Positions 62,701 through 64,000 of a DNA stretch of 64,000 nucleotides are shown here, one piece after another; position 1 is the first letter of the stretch, and every line of letters begins with the position of its first letter. The stretch comes from Galbula dea (Eukaryota > Chordata > Aves > Piciformes > Galbulidae). Location of the stretch: contig VWZX01007392.1 of the NCBI GenBank assembly GCA_013399015.1, forward strand, positions 1,814,619-1,878,618. Direction: 5' to 3'. A model generated the notes under the pieces. It saw nothing but the letters and a program-made list of their open reading frames with translations. It ran no database searches and had not been told where the DNA came from. Both the position numbers and the translations under genes were made by a program.

Positions 62701-64000
62701 TGTCGTGGTGAGTTCTCTTCTTCTGACTTACAAGACTAAGGAAAAACACACAGTGGATGAAGGAAGAGGAAAGTAGCAAATGTGACACTTTTAGTGTTAC
62801 TTCTCACTTTCATTGGTAAAAGAGATTTTTAGAAGGTATTTTGTCTTTTTAGCTGATGTGAAACTTAACACTGTTTCACTTGGAAAAAAACCAACCTACA
62901 ACCCATGCAAATGTATATGTAAAATTGTGGCAGAGATGTGGAGCTAATTTGAACCTTGCAGCTTCCAGAGTAGCCTATACATATGCCTGATCTGTGCATG
63001 TACCCAAACTATGAGCAGCATCATAACTTAACTTCAGAGTGCATGGGTTCTCTCTCCAACTTGAAATTCAACAAAATCCCTTGTTCTCTAAATGTATGGC
63101 TCACAATTTTCCTAGTGCCTCTCATTATGTTACATGTAAGCACAAGTTAACTTTCCTCTTTGTTCTTTCTTTGCAATTACCCCATTCATTACCCCTGGTG
63201 TGCTCTATAATAACTTAATCCTTGTGGGCTCCTGATCTCTTTGTTCTTCAGGGAGCCTGAATTCCCACAGGCACCATTCAGTTACCTACGGAAATTGCAC
63301 ACCTGCTTCTTGTTGCTCCTTGCCAATGCTGTAATGTTTCCTCTCATCAGCACCTTCTGGCGCAGGACTTCAAAACTCTCTTGAAGTGTCTTAGCTTAGA
63401 AATGCAGGAAGGTTAATAACAGGACTGGGTCAAAGAGAAGAAAAACAAAAGCATGTGTCACTAGCCCGGGTGAGATGGAAGATCAGAACCCTGACATCAG
63501 TCATCACTGACCCACAGGTTTTGGACAAGGGTTTGTGCAGCACTTGGTACCATGATACACCTAGAACTGTTTCATTCCTTTACACTGATCATTAACTGAT
63601 GCACACATTCCTGCCTGCAGAATCATTATCCTCTGTGTCTATTCCCACAGCAGCCCCATTAGTTGGCCCCATTGCCATCGTTAAGAAAACTTTAACAAAG
63701 AGTGCTCTGTTGAAAGTGAACTTCTTGATGAGGCCTAATTTATTTCACAGTTCTTATTATTCTGTTGACCTAAAATGACAGCAGGACTCTTGAAGAGGTG
63801 CCCAGTTTATTTAAGAAGCAAACAAAATTGTGTCTCCCTTCCCACAGAAAGAGCTTAGCAGAATAAGGCACTCCTAGCTCATGGTCCCAATGCTCTGTCT
63901 GGCAGTTCATGCCTCTAAAAGCTCACTGTGGCTTTCTGAGGGCTAGTCCAGATTGTGTTGCTTTTATCTGTTTTTAACAGTTCTAGTCTCTGCTTTGCAC
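59702..64000. other. Region beyond UTS2B, no supported gene
   Basis: Frames of up to about 109 codons occur without recognisable families. In mammals CCDC50 lies on this side of UTS2B. I find no exon of it here, so it probably lies past the window edge. Confidence 0.45.

Overview
This is a window of bird nuclear DNA. It is gene-poor and intron-rich, with many CR1 (chicken repeat 1) LINE fragments that end in the typical GGTCCCTTCCAAC / ATTCTATGATTC tails, one avian ERV-type LTR, microsatellites, and no bacterial gene organisation. The LTR type and CR1 tails suggest a neoavian bird, but the species cannot be named from the sequence.

Two small secreted-peptide genes can be rebuilt exon by exon. 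OSTN (osteocrin/musclin) is on the + strand with coding exons 39065-39163, 42126-42346 and 45706-45790. These give 134 codons with a signal peptide, a KKKR processing site and two natriuretic-peptide-like motifs. UTS2B (urotensin-II-related peptide precursor) is on the - strand with coding exons 59608-59515, 57280-57179, 54159-54122, 52783-52690 and 50959-50934. These give 117 codons ending in KKR-ACFWKYCI. The last coding exon is only 26 nt and carries almost the whole mature hormone. The two genes converge tail to tail, the same OSTN/UTS2B neighbourhood as human 3q28, and each has a plausible poly(A) signal about 0.6 kb after its stop.

Layout. 1-17.8 kb is intergenic DNA with one 3'-half CR1 copy (1.4-2.2 kb), a palindromic minisatellite (3.7 kb) and two ancient CR1-like fragments (12.6 and 13.7 kb). 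17.8-23.8 kb holds a pair of ~920-bp inverted repeats, roughly 98% identical by eye. Each arm carries an intact tRNA-Asn(GTT), a CR1-like tail and LTR sequence, and the arms flank 4.1 kb of other DNA. The only ambiguous base in the window (N at 18744) lies exactly where the left arm ends. 24-31 kb contains four CR1 pieces. 31-39 kb is the region upstream of OSTN. 39-46.4 kb is OSTN, 47.4-48.2 kb is another CR1, and 50.3-59.7 kb is UTS2B. 59.7-64 kb shows no gene I can support.

The most noteworthy items are the complete UTS2B model with its terminal micro-exon, the inverted repeat with an N at its junction, and the tRNA-Asn plus CR1-tail arrangement that looks like a SINE. Exon boundaries come from splice consensus, frame continuity and similarity to the known protein families; no alignment or expression data were available.
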